Source: Eudoraea sp. | Lineage (GTDB): Bacteria > Bacteroidota > Bacteroidia > Flavobacteriales > Flavobacteriaceae | Direction of reading: 5' to 3' | Assembly: GCA_024642325.1 (NCBI GenBank) | Contig: JAHEBI010000051.1 | Location: forward strand, 1-10,145 | DNA length: 10,145 bases | Shown here: positions 1 through 7,310 of the stretch, one piece after another | Layout: each line of letters starts with the position of its first letter | Position numbering within the stretch: the first letter of the stretch is position 1 | The notes under the pieces: model-generated | What the model saw: the letters and a program-made list of their open reading frames with translations, nothing else | What the model was told of the DNA's origin: nothing | The model's database searches: none | Position numbers and translations under genes: made by a program

Positions 1-129
1 ATCTGTATCCAAATTTTCCGGACTTGGAGCATTTGGATCTGTCACTAAATCCAATTCAGTCGTTTCACATGACCACAGAAGGCCAAATAAAAGAAAGAAT
101 GAAAATAATTTGTTACTATAATTCTTCAT
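1..129 (-). CDS. SusD/RagB-like outer-membrane lipoprotein, N-terminal 43 codons only (cut by window edge)
   Basis: Reading the minus strand from the ATG at 129-127 gives an open frame to the window edge. The product starts with a lysine/asparagine-rich n-region, then a hydrophobic stretch (about residues 8-19) and a lipobox LLWSC with the lipidated cysteine at residue 21. An acidic segment follows (ETTELDL, then VTDPNAPSPENLD). This layout, an SPII signal followed by a DLDL-like acidic stretch, is typical of SusD/RagB lipoproteins, which sit on the cell surface as the substrate-binding lid of a SusC barrel. The gene begins 13 bases after the susC stop in the same direction, so co-transcription is likely; the spacer is A/T-rich with no Shine-Dalgarno match. 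The assignment rests mainly on the lipobox and on being directly downstream of susC, because the helical TPR-like body lies outside the window. The substrate cannot be inferred. Confidence 0.85.
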   Translation of the reverse strand, partial: MKNYSNKLFSFFLLFGLLWSCETTELDLVTDPNAPSPENLDTD

Positions 130-142
130 TACAATTTATTTT

Positions 143-3100
143 TTAAAAAGTTAGTTTAAGGTTTAGACCGTATCTTCTGGAATTCCAGGAAGTCAAATAA
201 TCCAATCCTTGTGAGTTTCCAACACCCAGACTGTTTAATTCAGGGTCAAAATTAATACTATCTGGAGTATTATAGGCATCTACCCATAAGTTTTGTCCTA
301 CCAGAGTAATAATCAAGCTTCCAAATGGGGTCCTGTCCAGGAATTTTTTGGACATGGTATAAGCCAAAGACAATTCTCTAAGTCTGATGTGTGAAGCATC
401 AAAAACAGTTAACTCATCTGTTCCAAATCCGATATTGTCAAAATAAGCCTCTGTTGCGGTTGTCTGAACATCATTAGGCAGCCCTGTAGATTGTCTTACA
501 CCCGGCAAGATGACACTTTGAGTTCTGTCAAAGTCTGTTTCTCCGGATAAACCTCGTCCTGCAATAGCACCAATAGTTGTTGATACAATATCACCTCCGT
601 GCTGGTATTCCCACTGCATACTTAACATTAACGATTTAAATCTTATACTGGATCCGATAGTCATGAACCAGTCTGGATTGGGATCTGCTATGAATCTGTT
701 CTCCGGATCCTGTATCCAGGAACCATCTTCATTTACTAAGCGTTCTCCATCAGCATTCCTAAGTACAGCACTACCAAGGATGATTCCTAAAGCTTGTCCG
801 TTTAAAGCCGTGTTGGAGGGGGTACTAAAAATACCACCTACATAGATTTGTTCACCTTCTGCCAAACCGGAAACCGTACTCTCATTGATGGTATAGTTTC
901 CATCTATTCGCCAGGTCCAGTTGTCCGTTTGTATAGGTGTACCGTCAAAAGCAAGTTCGATACCCTTGTTGGTAACATTACCTGCATTCACCGTTGTTTG
1001 TGTATATCCAGTTTCCGGTGCTATGGGCCTGTTGATGATTTGGTCATTTGTTTCCCTGTCATAAAAGGTGAAATCAATACCCAATCTATTGTCAAAAGCT
1101 CTTGCCTCAAGACCAACCTCAAATTCCTTGGATAATTCCGGTTGCAAATCTGCATTGGCCAATAAGTTATCTACACTGGTTGTAGTAACAGTTTGTCCGT
1201 TTGCAGTCTGGAACCCGGCTGGGTTCAGGTTCAGAATATTTCTTGTCCTGTAAAGACCAGGGAAACCTGGTGCAGTACCATAAGATCCTCTAAGTTTCAA
1301 GTAATTTAATCCATTTTGAGACCTCATATCCGCAAAGGCCAGTGTAGGAATAAACGAAAGCGAGGTACCCCAGGAGAATTGACCCCTGTTGTCTTTTTCC
1401 AGGCCTGAAAACCAATCTTCCCTTGCATTAGCTGTAAGGAATAGGAAACCATCAAAATCCAGAGTAGCCGTAGCATAAGCTGCCGGGTTATTGGATTCAG
1501 CTACCGATTGATAGGCCGTAGTATTGGATGGGAATACAGTTCCCTCAATGATAGGACTATGGTTGATATAGTTCCCATGATTTTGAAGTCCGAATACAAT
1601 CTGATCTCTACTTTCATTGCCTTGTCTTGATGTATCAAATCTTCTTGCGGTTAAACCTACGTTAGCGTTAAGTCCGAATCTTTCGGATAAAGGCTTGTTA
1701 ATAGAAGCGAAAAAGGTATGATCCCATATGGTAGTTCTTTGCGTAGTAGTTTGCAAATACCCATTAGGATGCAGACCATCATTGGAACCTTTATTGACAG
1801 ACCTTTCAGCAAATGTTACTCCATTATCAAGGGTGGTCCTCCAATTTATATTGATCCAGTCATTAATTTCATAATTAACGTTGAAAGCCCCAAAAGCCCT
1901 TGTTGTATTATTGGTCTGTTTTGAATTTTCAAGTGCCCATACCGGATTGGTTCTGTCATTACCACCTCTGTACCAAAGACTTTCACCGGTAACCGGATGT
2001 TGGTAAGGGTCATTTATATTAACACTCCTGGGCAGGTATAAAATATTCCATACCGAAGAAATACCACCTGTACCTGTAGTAGAACTGGTTACGTCACTAC
2101 CTGTAGAAGCATCAGTAAATGGCGATGATATATCAGTTTGAACATAATTTAATTTTCCGGATACTGTTAGCTTGTTATCAAACTTATAGGTACCACCTAC
2201 AGAAAAGTTATTTCTGATTAAACTGTTATTGGGAATAAATCCTTGATCCTGAGTATTACCATAGGATACACTGTAATTTCCTTTGTCAAAACTTCCTGCC
2301 GCGGTAACGGAAAGAGTGCTAATGGCACCTGTTCTGAAAAAATCTTTTTGTGATTCATAAGGTTTGTATTCAACCAGGGGAGCATCCAAATCTGGACGAT
2401 CCGGGAAAAGTACAGAAGGTTCCACTCCAAAGTTGTTCAGCATCATTGTCCTGAAAGCATTCGGAATAGTACGCTGGCTGGCAAAGTTAGAACCCCAGTT
2501 ACTAAAGAAAGCTCCATAAACGTTTTGGAAACCATTACCCCAGTTATTTTGATAATCCGGAAGCACCACATCGTTAAAGAACATTGAAGTGTTTACAGCA
2601 ACTTCAAATTTCTTGTTACTGTTTTCTCCCGTTTTAGTTGTAATAAGGATTACCCCGTTACGACCCGCACTACCGTATATGGCAGTTGCACTAAGTCCTT
2701 TTAAGATACTTACATTTTCAATATCGTTAGGATCCAGATCTGCGAACCTACTGGCTACGTTACCAGATTGGAAATCCCCGGAAGATGCGTCCTGGTTTGC
2801 AGTACTTGAGGAAGCATCAAAAGGAATACCATCAACTATAAATAATGGTTGGTTGTTTCCTGTAATAGAAGAGGCACCACGAATAATGATGTTGGTTCCA
2901 CTACCTGTAACACCACCAGTACCGGTAATCCTAACACCTGCGGCTTTACCACGAAGTATTTTACCAATATCGGTATCTGCTCTGGATTCCAGCTCCTCTG
3001 AACTCACAGTTGTTACAGCATAACCTAATGCCTTTTTCTCCTGCTTGATACCCTGAGCTGTTACCACAACCTCTTCAAGAGCTTGGGTATCTTCCTCCAT

Positions 3101-3382
3101 TTGTACACTAATAGTGTTACTCGCACCTACGACAACTCTTACATTTTTTTGCCCAATGTAAGAGAAGAGCAGCGTCTGTCCCTCACTGGCATTAATTGCG
3201 TAATTACCGTCGAAATCAGTTTGAGTTCCAGTAGCAGTACCTTCAACCAAGATGTTCACGCCAGGCAACGGGAGACCATCAAAGTCCGTGACCGTACCTG
3301 AAATCGTCTTGTCTTGCGCAAATGATAAATGCACAACAAACGCCAATAACAGCGTCAAGATTCCATTTAAATTTGTTCTCAT
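143..3382 (-). CDS. SusC/RagA family TonB-dependent outer-membrane receptor
   Basis: The 1079-residue protein is a full-length SusC/RagA receptor, a TonB-powered outer-membrane barrel that imports a ligand captured by its SusD partner. Visible parts in order: signal peptide with probable cleavage after A22 (HLSFA/QD); a carboxypeptidase-regulatory-like beta-sandwich at about 27-98 (ISGTVTDFDGLPLPGVNI); a TonB-box-like EEVVVTA at 103-109; a plug domain at about 110-255 with the family signature LFIVDGIP at 180-187 and the LKGLSATAIYGSAGRNGVI segment near 228-246; then a beta-barrel from about 260 to the end, finishing in LNLKLTF with the C-terminal aromatic residue expected for barrel insertion. 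The extra N-terminal sandwich separates SusC types from ordinary siderophore receptors. The chosen ATG immediately precedes the signal peptide. The SusD-like gene follows 13 bases downstream. The substrate is unknown: no glycan-degrading enzyme or regulator gene is visible beside it, so peptide or glycan uptake are both possible. Confidence 0.96.
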   Translation of the reverse strand: MRTNLNGILTLLLAFVVHLSFAQDKTISGTVTDFDGLPLPGVNILVEGTATGTQTDFDGNYAINASEGQTLLFSYIGQKNVRVVVGASNTISVQMEEDTQALEEVVVTAQGIKQEKKALGYAVTTVSSEELESRADTDIGKILRGKAAGVRITGTGGVTGSGTNIIIRGASSITGNNQPLFIVDGIPFDASSSTANQDASSGDFQSGNVASRFADLDPNDIENVSILKGLSATAIYGSAGRNGVILITTKTGENSNKKFEVAVNTSMFFNDVVLPDYQNNWGNGFQNVYGAFFSNWGSNFASQRTIPNAFRTMMLNNFGVEPSVLFPDRPDLDAPLVEYKPYESQKDFFRTGAISTLSVTAAGSFDKGNYSVSYGNTQDQGFIPNNSLIRNNFSVGGTYKFDNKLTVSGKLNYVQTDISSPFTDASTGSDVTSSTTGTGGISSVWNILYLPRSVNINDPYQHPVTGESLWYRGGNDRTNPVWALENSKQTNNTTRAFGAFNVNYEINDWININWRTTLDNGVTFAERSVNKGSNDGLHPNGYLQTTTQRTTIWDHTFFASINKPLSERFGLNANVGLTARRFDTSRQGNESRDQIVFGLQNHGNYINHSPIIEGTVFPSNTTAYQSVAESNNPAAYATATLDFDGFLFLTANAREDWFSGLEKDNRGQFSWGTSLSFIPTLAFADMRSQNGLNYLKLRGSYGTAPGFPGLYRTRNILNLNPAGFQTANGQTVTTTSVDNLLANADLQPELSKEFEVGLEARAFDNRLGIDFTFYDRETNDQIINRPIAPETGYTQTTVNAGNVTNKGIELAFDGTPIQTDNWTWRIDGNYTINESTVSGLAEGEQIYVGGIFSTPSNTALNGQALGIILGSAVLRNADGERLVNEDGSWIQDPENRFIADPNPDWFMTIGSSIRFKSLMLSMQWEYQHGGDIVSTTIGAIAGRGLSGETDFDRTQSVILPGVRQSTGLPNDVQTTATEAYFDNIGFGTDELTVFDASHIRLRELSLAYTMSKKFLDRTPFGSLIITLVGQNLWVDAYNTPDSINFDPELNSLGVGNSQGLDYLTSWNSRRYGLNLKLTF

Positions 3383-3437
3383 TTTTTAATTATTTGAATT
3401 AGCTAACTGCGAAAATCCTAATTTCATGTTAATAATC

Positions 3438-3445
3438 CAAACTTA
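3438..3445 (-). promoter_or_regulatory. Probable -7 element of the susC-susD promoter
   Basis: Read on the minus strand, this site is TAAGTTTG, an exact match to the Bacteroidota -7 consensus TAnnTTTG. It lies 55 bases upstream of the susC ATG, giving an inferred leader of roughly 50 nt. No clean TTTG -33 element sits at the expected 19-21 base distance (the nearest is TTAG at 3464-3467), so the promoter may need an activator. It is the only exact TAnnTTTG match I found on this strand of the spacer. Confidence 0.5.
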
Positions 3446-3486
3446 TTTTAATAAAACTTTAAGACTAATGACAGAAAAAAAAACAA

Positions 3487-3530
3487 TTTAACAGTCTTTT
3501 GTTGCATAAGATCGCAACAAAATTGTTAAA
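3487..3530. promoter_or_regulatory. 44-base imperfect palindrome upstream of susC (candidate operator or hairpin)
   Basis: The arms are TTTAACA (3487-3493) with TGTTAAA (3524-3530), and TTTTGTTGC (3497-3505) with GCAACAAAA (3514-3522). All 16 arm pairs are Watson-Crick, with a GTC/T internal mismatch and an 8-base centre, ATAAGATC. The centre lies about 78 bases upstream of the inferred susC transcription start, a usual place for an activator site. On the minus strand the palindrome is followed by TTG and nine T, so the same DNA could also terminate leftward transcripts arriving from the rpsL side. The sequence shows the symmetry; the function is not proven. Confidence 0.55.
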
Positions 3531-3832
3531 AAAGTACAGGATATATTGCTTTATTCCTTATAAAATGAGAATAGTTTGATTTCTGGTAAGAGTTGTTATG
3601 AACTTAGCAATTCTGTATTGTCAACAAATCTTCTTCAAAACTTCAGGATTTAAGTACAGGTAGCTCTAAGTTATATTCTATTCATCTTACTTTTTGATTT
3701 TGTATGATTTCGGCCTATATATATAAGGTATAAAAACAGTTTAATTTTAAGGCATAAAAAGCTTCCTGCGAATCAATTTAACGCCCTGCAAAAAAGCACA
3801 AAAAAAAATTCAGAGAAAATTATAGATTAGCG

Positions 3833-3863
3833 TTTGAATTATAATGAATAATTACTACATTTG
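3833..3863 (+). promoter_or_regulatory. Bacteroidota-type promoter for the rpsL operon
   Basis: TTTG at 3833-3836 and TACATTTG at 3856-3863 match the Bacteroidota sigma-A consensus TTTG / TAnnTTTG, with a 19-base spacer. The predicted transcription start is about 3868-3870, leaving a leader of about 36 nt before the rpsL ATG. A-tracts upstream (3790-3808) fit a strong housekeeping promoter. This is the best promoter match in the window. Confidence 0.8.
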
Positions 3864-3866
3864 CCA

Positions 3867-3882
3867 GCCCTTAAACGAGGGT
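3867..3882 (+). other. Short hairpin at the predicted 5' end of the rpsL mRNA
   Basis: CCCT (3868-3871) pairs with AGGG (3878-3881), extended by one G-T wobble at each end, with a four-base AAAC loop. It begins almost exactly at the predicted transcription start, so it could form a 5'-terminal stem. It is small and may be coincidental. Confidence 0.3.
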
Positions 3883-3905
3883 AGTATTTATACATATATA
3901 TTAGT

Positions 3906-4280
3906 ATGCCAACAATTTCACAATTAGTACGAAAAGGAAGGGCCACAATTACCAAGAAGAGTAAATCGGCTGCTTTGGATTCGTGTCCCCAGCGAAGAGG
4001 GGTTTGTACGCGTGTTTATACCACTACACCTAAAAAACCAAATTCTGCAATGCGAAAAGTTGCAAGGGTGAGGTTAACCAATGGTAAAGAGGTGAACGCA
4101 TACATACCTGGTGAGGGTCACAATCTCCAGGAGCACTCGATAGTATTGGTTAGAGGCGGAAGGGTGAAGGATTTGCCAGGAGTTAGATATCACATTGTCA
4201 GAGGGGCTTTAGATACAGCAGGTGTTGCTGGAAGGACCCAAAGAAGATCTAAGTACGGTGCAAAACGCCCTAAAAAGTAA
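3906..4280 (+). CDS. rpsL: 30S ribosomal protein S12 (uS12)
   Basis: The 124-residue product is a standard-length S12, which sits at the decoding centre of the small subunit and helps check codon-anticodon pairing. Diagnostic segments are CPQRRGVCTRVYTTTPKKPN (28-46), GEGHNLQEHS (69-78) and RGGRVKDLPGVRYH (83-95). Lys43 and Lys88, the positions best known for streptomycin-resistance substitutions, are the wild-type lysines, and Asp89, the methylthiolation site in E. coli, is present. The ATG at 3906 gives the conserved MPTISQLVRKGR start. The upstream sequence (TATATATTAGT) has no Shine-Dalgarno motif, as is normal in Bacteroidota. It is first in the str operon, about 36 nt behind its own promoter and 22 bases before rpsG. 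That gap is too short for the structured rpsL-rpsG spacer through which S7 autoregulates the E. coli operon. Confidence 0.99.
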   Translation: MPTISQLVRKGRATITKKSKSAALDSCPQRRGVCTRVYTTTPKKPNSAMRKVARVRLTNGKEVNAYIPGEGHNLQEHSIVLVRGGRVKDLPGVRYHIVRGALDTAGVAGRTQRRSKYGAKRPKK

Positions 4281-4302
4281 TCTAAACTTTTAAGAAGAAG
4301 AG

Positions 4303-4779
4303 ATGAGAAAAAGACAGGCGAAAAAACGACCACTTTTACCAGATCCAAGGTTTGATGACCAGCTGGTAACACGTTTTGTGAATATGTTAATGTGGGACGG
4401 TAAGAAATCAGTTGCCTTTAAAGTATTCTACGATGCCATAGATATCGTTGAAGAAAAGAAAACAGATGATGAGAAAACTGCATTGGAGCTGTGGAAAGAT
4501 GCTCTTTCCAATGTAATGCCCCATGTAGAAGTTAGAAGCAGGAGAGTAGGAGGTGCCACATTTCAGATCCCTATGCAAATCAGACCGGATCGAAAAATTT
4601 CAACTTCCATGAAATGGCTGATAAGTTTTGCGCGAAAGCGTAATGAAAAATCGATGGCTCAAAAATTGGCAGGAGAAATATTAGCAGCTTCCAAAGAAGA
4701 AGGGGCGGCAGTTAAAAGAAGAGTGGATACTCATAAAATGGCGGAGGCTAACAAAGCATTTTCCCACTTTAGATTTTAA
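4303..4779 (+). CDS. rpsG: 30S ribosomal protein S7 (uS7)
   Basis: The 158-residue product is S7, a primary 16S rRNA binder that nucleates assembly of the small-subunit head and lines the E site. Recognisable parts are the basic N-terminus RKRQAKKRPLLPDPRF (2-17), the helical core around LVTRFVNMLMWDGKKSVAF (21-39), the beta-hairpin segment RRVGGATFQIPMQIRP (80-95) and the C-terminal helices with KWLISFARKR (104-113) and THKMAEANKAFSHFRF (143-158). Length is normal for bacteria. The start is preceded by an AAGAAGAAGAG purine stretch, the nearest thing to a ribosome binding site in this operon. It lies 22 bases after rpsL and 8 bases before fusA, so it is almost certainly co-transcribed with both. 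Confidence 0.99.
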   Translation: MRKRQAKKRPLLPDPRFDDQLVTRFVNMLMWDGKKSVAFKVFYDAIDIVEEKKTDDEKTALELWKDALSNVMPHVEVRSRRVGGATFQIPMQIRPDRKISTSMKWLISFARKRNEKSMAQKLAGEILAASKEEGAAVKRRVDTHKMAEANKAFSHFRF

Positions 4780-4787
4780 AAAATAAA

Positions 4788-6914
4788 ATGGCAAGAGATT
4801 TAAAATATACAAGAAATATTGGTATTGCAGCGCATATTGATGCCGGTAAGACTACAACTACCGAACGTATTTTGTTCTATACAGGCGTAAGTCATAAAAT
4901 AGGAGAAGTGCATGATGGTGCTGCTACTATGGACTGGATGGCGCAGGAGCAGGAACGCGGAATCACAATTACATCTGCAGCTACTACCTGTACCTGGAAT
5001 TTTCCGACTAAGAACGGACAAATGCTTCCTGAAACTAAACCGTACCATTTTAATATTATAGATACCCCCGGTCACGTGGATTTTACCGTTGAGGTGAATC
5101 GTTCCCTAAGGGTTTTGGATGGTCTGGTTTTTCTTTTTAGTGCGGTTGATGGTGTTGAGCCTCAGTCTGAAACTAACTGGAGATTGGCAGACAATTACAA
5201 AGTTCCGCGTATTGCCTTTGTAAACAAAATGGACAGACAGGGAGCTAACTTTATGATGGTGTGCAACCAGGTAAAGGAAATGTTGAAATCCAATGCTGTT
5301 CCTATTGTATTACCAATAGGTGATGAAGCGGATTTTAGAGGTATAGTTGACCTTGTTAAGAACCGTGCCGTTATCTGGCATGATGAAGATTTTGGCGCTA
5401 CATTTGATGTTGTCGATATTCCTGAAGAAATGAAGGATGAAGTTCACGGACACCGTGCTGCTTTAATTGAAGCGGTTGCGGAATACGATGAAAGTCTGAT
5501 GGAGAAATTCTTTGAAGATGAAGACTCTATTACCGAAGATGAGGTACATGCCGCTTTGAGAGCAGCAGTTATGGATATGAGTATTATTCCAATGGTTTGT
5601 GGTTCTTCCTTTAAGAACAAAGGAGTTCAATTTCTGTTGGATGCAGTATGTCGTTATCTTCCTTCACCAATGGATAAAGAGGGAATTATAGGAATAAACC
5701 CGGATACCGGGAAAGAAGTCTTAAGAAAACCGGATACAACAGAACCATTTGCAGCTTTGGCATTTAAAATTGCAACGGATCCTTTTGTTGGACGTTTGGC
5801 TTTCTTCAGGGCATACTCGGGCAAATTGAATGCCGGATCTTACGTACTAAACAATCGTTCAGGGAATAAGGAAAGGATATCGAGGATTTATCAGATGCAT
5901 TCCAATAAGCAGAATGCCGTAGATTCTATTGCGGCAGGAGATATTGGTGCCGCTGTAGGTTTTAAAGATATTAAAACAGGGGATACACTTTCGGATGAAA
6001 AGCATCCTATTATTCTGGAGAGCATGAATTTCCCGGATCCTGTTATCGGAATTGCTGTAGAGCCTAAGACCAAGGCAGATGTTGATAGATTGGGAATGTC
6101 ATTAGCCAAATTGGCTGAAGAGGACCCCACTTTCGTGGTTAAAACAGATGAAGCATCAGGCCAGACCATTATTTCAGGTATGGGTGAGTTGCATCTGGAT
6201 ATTATAGTAGACCGTTTAAGAAGGGAGTTCAAGGTTGATGTCAATCAGGGAAAACCCCAGGTTGAATACAAAGAAGCAATTACAAGAAGTGCTGATCACA
6301 GAGAAGTTTATAAAAAACAAACTGGTGGTCGTGGTAAATTTGCTGATATCGTATTTACAATGGAACCAAGAGATGATGGTAAATCGGGATTGGAATTTGT
6401 AAATATTATCAAGGGGGGAAATATTCCTAAGGAATACATTCCTTCTATAGAAAAAGGATTTAGAGAGGCCATGAAGAATGGTCCATTAGCCGGGTTTGAA
6501 ATGGACAGTATGAAAATCACACTTAAGGATGGATCATTTCACCCTGTGGATTCGGATTCTCTTTCTTTTGAACTGGCAGCTAAAATTGGATATAAGGAAG
6601 CTGCCCGGGCTGCAAAAGCGGTTCTTATGGAACCTATTATGAAGTTAGAGGCACTTACTCCTGAAGAGAACATGGGAGATATCGTTGGAGATCTTAACAG
6701 AAGGAGAGGTCATGTCACCAATATGGATGACAGGGCGGGTGCTAAAGTTATTAAGGCAGAAGTTCCTCTTTCAGAGATGTTTGGTTATGTAACCGCACTT
6801 AGGACATTGTCTTCTGGCAGGGCTACTTCAACTATGGAATTTTCACATTATGCAGAAACCCCTTCTGGTTTGGCTGAAGAGGTTATAAAAGCAGCAACGG
6901 GCGTCACCGTCTAA
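4788..6914 (+). CDS. fusA: Translation elongation factor G
   Basis: The 708-residue product is EF-G, the GTPase that moves tRNA and mRNA through the ribosome after each peptide bond and, with RRF, splits ribosomes after termination. GTPase motifs are all present: P-loop AHIDAGKT (15-22), switch I region ending in RGITI (56-60), DTPGH (91-95), NKMD (145-148) and a G5-like CGSSFKNKG near 270-278. Domain II follows (about 310-400), then domain III with SGMGELHLDII, domain IV containing TGGRGKFADIVF, and domain V ending around SSGRATSTMEFSHY. The stretch between switch I and DTPGH is a few residues longer than in E. coli, a modest lineage difference. Its place between rpsG and rpsJ marks it as the canonical str-operon copy. 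The leader AAAAAATAAA contains no Shine-Dalgarno sequence. Confidence 0.99.
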   Translation: MARDLKYTRNIGIAAHIDAGKTTTTERILFYTGVSHKIGEVHDGAATMDWMAQEQERGITITSAATTCTWNFPTKNGQMLPETKPYHFNIIDTPGHVDFTVEVNRSLRVLDGLVFLFSAVDGVEPQSETNWRLADNYKVPRIAFVNKMDRQGANFMMVCNQVKEMLKSNAVPIVLPIGDEADFRGIVDLVKNRAVIWHDEDFGATFDVVDIPEEMKDEVHGHRAALIEAVAEYDESLMEKFFEDEDSITEDEVHAALRAAVMDMSIIPMVCGSSFKNKGVQFLLDAVCRYLPSPMDKEGIIGINPDTGKEVLRKPDTTEPFAALAFKIATDPFVGRLAFFRAYSGKLNAGSYVLNNRSGNKERISRIYQMHSNKQNAVDSIAAGDIGAAVGFKDIKTGDTLSDEKHPIILESMNFPDPVIGIAVEPKTKADVDRLGMSLAKLAEEDPTFVVKTDEASGQTIISGMGELHLDIIVDRLRREFKVDVNQGKPQVEYKEAITRSADHREVYKKQTGGRGKFADIVFTMEPRDDGKSGLEFVNIIKGGNIPKEYIPSIEKGFREAMKNGPLAGFEMDSMKITLKDGSFHPVDSDSLSFELAAKIGYKEAARAAKAVLMEPIMKLEALTPEENMGDIVGDLNRRRGHVTNMDDRAGAKVIKAEVPLSEMFGYVTALRTLSSGRATSTMEFSHYAETPSGLAEEVIKAATGVTV

Positions 6915-6925
6915 ATTTTAGTATT

Positions 6926-7231
6926 ATGAGTCAGAAAATTAGAATAAAACTAAAATCATATGATCATAACTTGGTAGATAAATCTGCTGAGAAGATCGTG
7001 AAAACAGTAAAATCAACAGGCGCTGTTGTAACGGGACCAATTCCATTGCCAACGCATAAAAAGATATTTACGGTTTTGCGTTCACCCCACGTGAACAAGA
7101 AATCAAGGGAGCAGTTCCAGCTAAGTTCTTATAAAAGACTTCTGGATATTTACAGTTCCTCATCGAAAACCATTGATGCCCTTATGAAGCTTGAACTTCC
7201 AAGTGGCGTTGAGGTAGAGATAAAGGTGTGA
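6926..7231 (+). CDS. rpsJ: 30S ribosomal protein S10 (uS10 / NusE)
   Basis: The 101-residue product is S10, a small-subunit head protein that also acts as NusE, joining NusB in antitermination and contacting NusG to couple transcription and translation. Diagnostic segments are KIRIKLKSYDHNLVDKSAEK (4-23), the long-loop sequence GPIPLPTHKKIFTVLRSPHV (37-56), NKKSREQFQLSSYKR (57-71) and the C-terminal LPSGVEVEIKV. It starts 11 bases after fusA. In E. coli S10 begins its own operon, whereas here it sits as the last gene of the str segment, with hairpins and a terminator-like structure following. The TGA stop is directly followed in frame by TAG, a tandem stop. Confidence 0.99.
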   Translation: MSQKIRIKLKSYDHNLVDKSAEKIVKTVKSTGAVVTGPIPLPTHKKIFTVLRSPHVNKKSREQFQLSSYKRLLDIYSSSSKTIDALMKLELPSGVEVEIKV

Positions 7232-7239
7232 TAGACTAT

Positions 7240-7260
7240 TCCGTTTCAGTTGGAAACGGA
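7240..7260 (+). other. Stem-loop just after rpsJ
   Basis: TCCGTTTC (7240-7247) pairs perfectly with GAAACGGA (7253-7260), an 8-bp stem with a 5-base AGTTG loop starting 9 bases after the rpsJ stop. No T-run follows, so it is not a standard intrinsic terminator. It could stabilise the 3' end of the upstream mRNA or take part in a switch with the next hairpin (see findings). Confidence 0.6.
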
Positions 7261-7267
7261 TAACATG

Positions 7268-7288
7268 TCCTGAGCGTTTCGCGAAGGA
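7268..7288 (+). repeat. Imperfect palindrome resembling a dispersed flavobacterial intergenic repeat
   Basis: TCCT (7268-7271) pairs with AGGA (7285-7288), and GCG (7274-7276) with CGC (7280-7282). The two stems are separated by opposed GA steps and closed by a TTT loop. The pattern TCCTGAGCG...CGAAGGA recalls, from memory, short palindromes present in many copies in flavobacterial genomes. The match is by eye, and only one copy is in this window. Confidence 0.4.
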
Positions 7289-7310
7289 AAAACGGTAACA
7301 AAAATATATT

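Larger units (their letters stand above)
3383..3905. other. 523-base divergent intergenic region between susC and rpsL
   Basis: This very A/T-rich spacer separates the leftward susC-susD pair from the rightward ribosomal-protein cluster. I see no gene, tRNA or credible small ORF in it. Its contents are the susC -7 element (3438-3445), a run of nine A (3475-3483), a 44-base imperfect palindrome (3487-3530), a TA-rich stretch (3716-3726), two A-tracts of 6 and 9 bases with centres about one helical turn apart (3790-3795 and 3800-3808), and the rpsL promoter (3833-3863). The A-tracts lie just upstream of the rpsL -33 element, where they could bend DNA or act like an UP element; that role is inference. 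Nothing clear was found in about 3535-3785. Confidence 0.8.

Noticed and set aside
2589..3023. 144-codon open frame on the plus strand, opposite the susC plug region
   Set aside because: It lies wholly antisense to the conserved plug and signature segments of susC, has no promoter or recognisable domain, and is explained as a shadow of the real gene.
3532..3660. AAGTACAGG occurring twice (3532-3540 and 3652-3660), exactly 120 bases apart
   Set aside because: A 9-base repeat is expected by chance at roughly this frequency in a 500-base A/T-rich spacer, and the flanks do not match.
3693..3726. Possible second rpsL promoter: TTTG at 3693-3696 with TATATATA at 3716
   Set aside because: The spacing is right, but the -7 element lacks the TTTG core and the TA run is low-complexity. 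The exact-match promoter at 3833-3863 is far better.
5891..6244. 117-codon open frame on the minus strand inside fusA
   Set aside because: It is antisense to conserved EF-G domains, has no family resemblance, and is a shadow frame.
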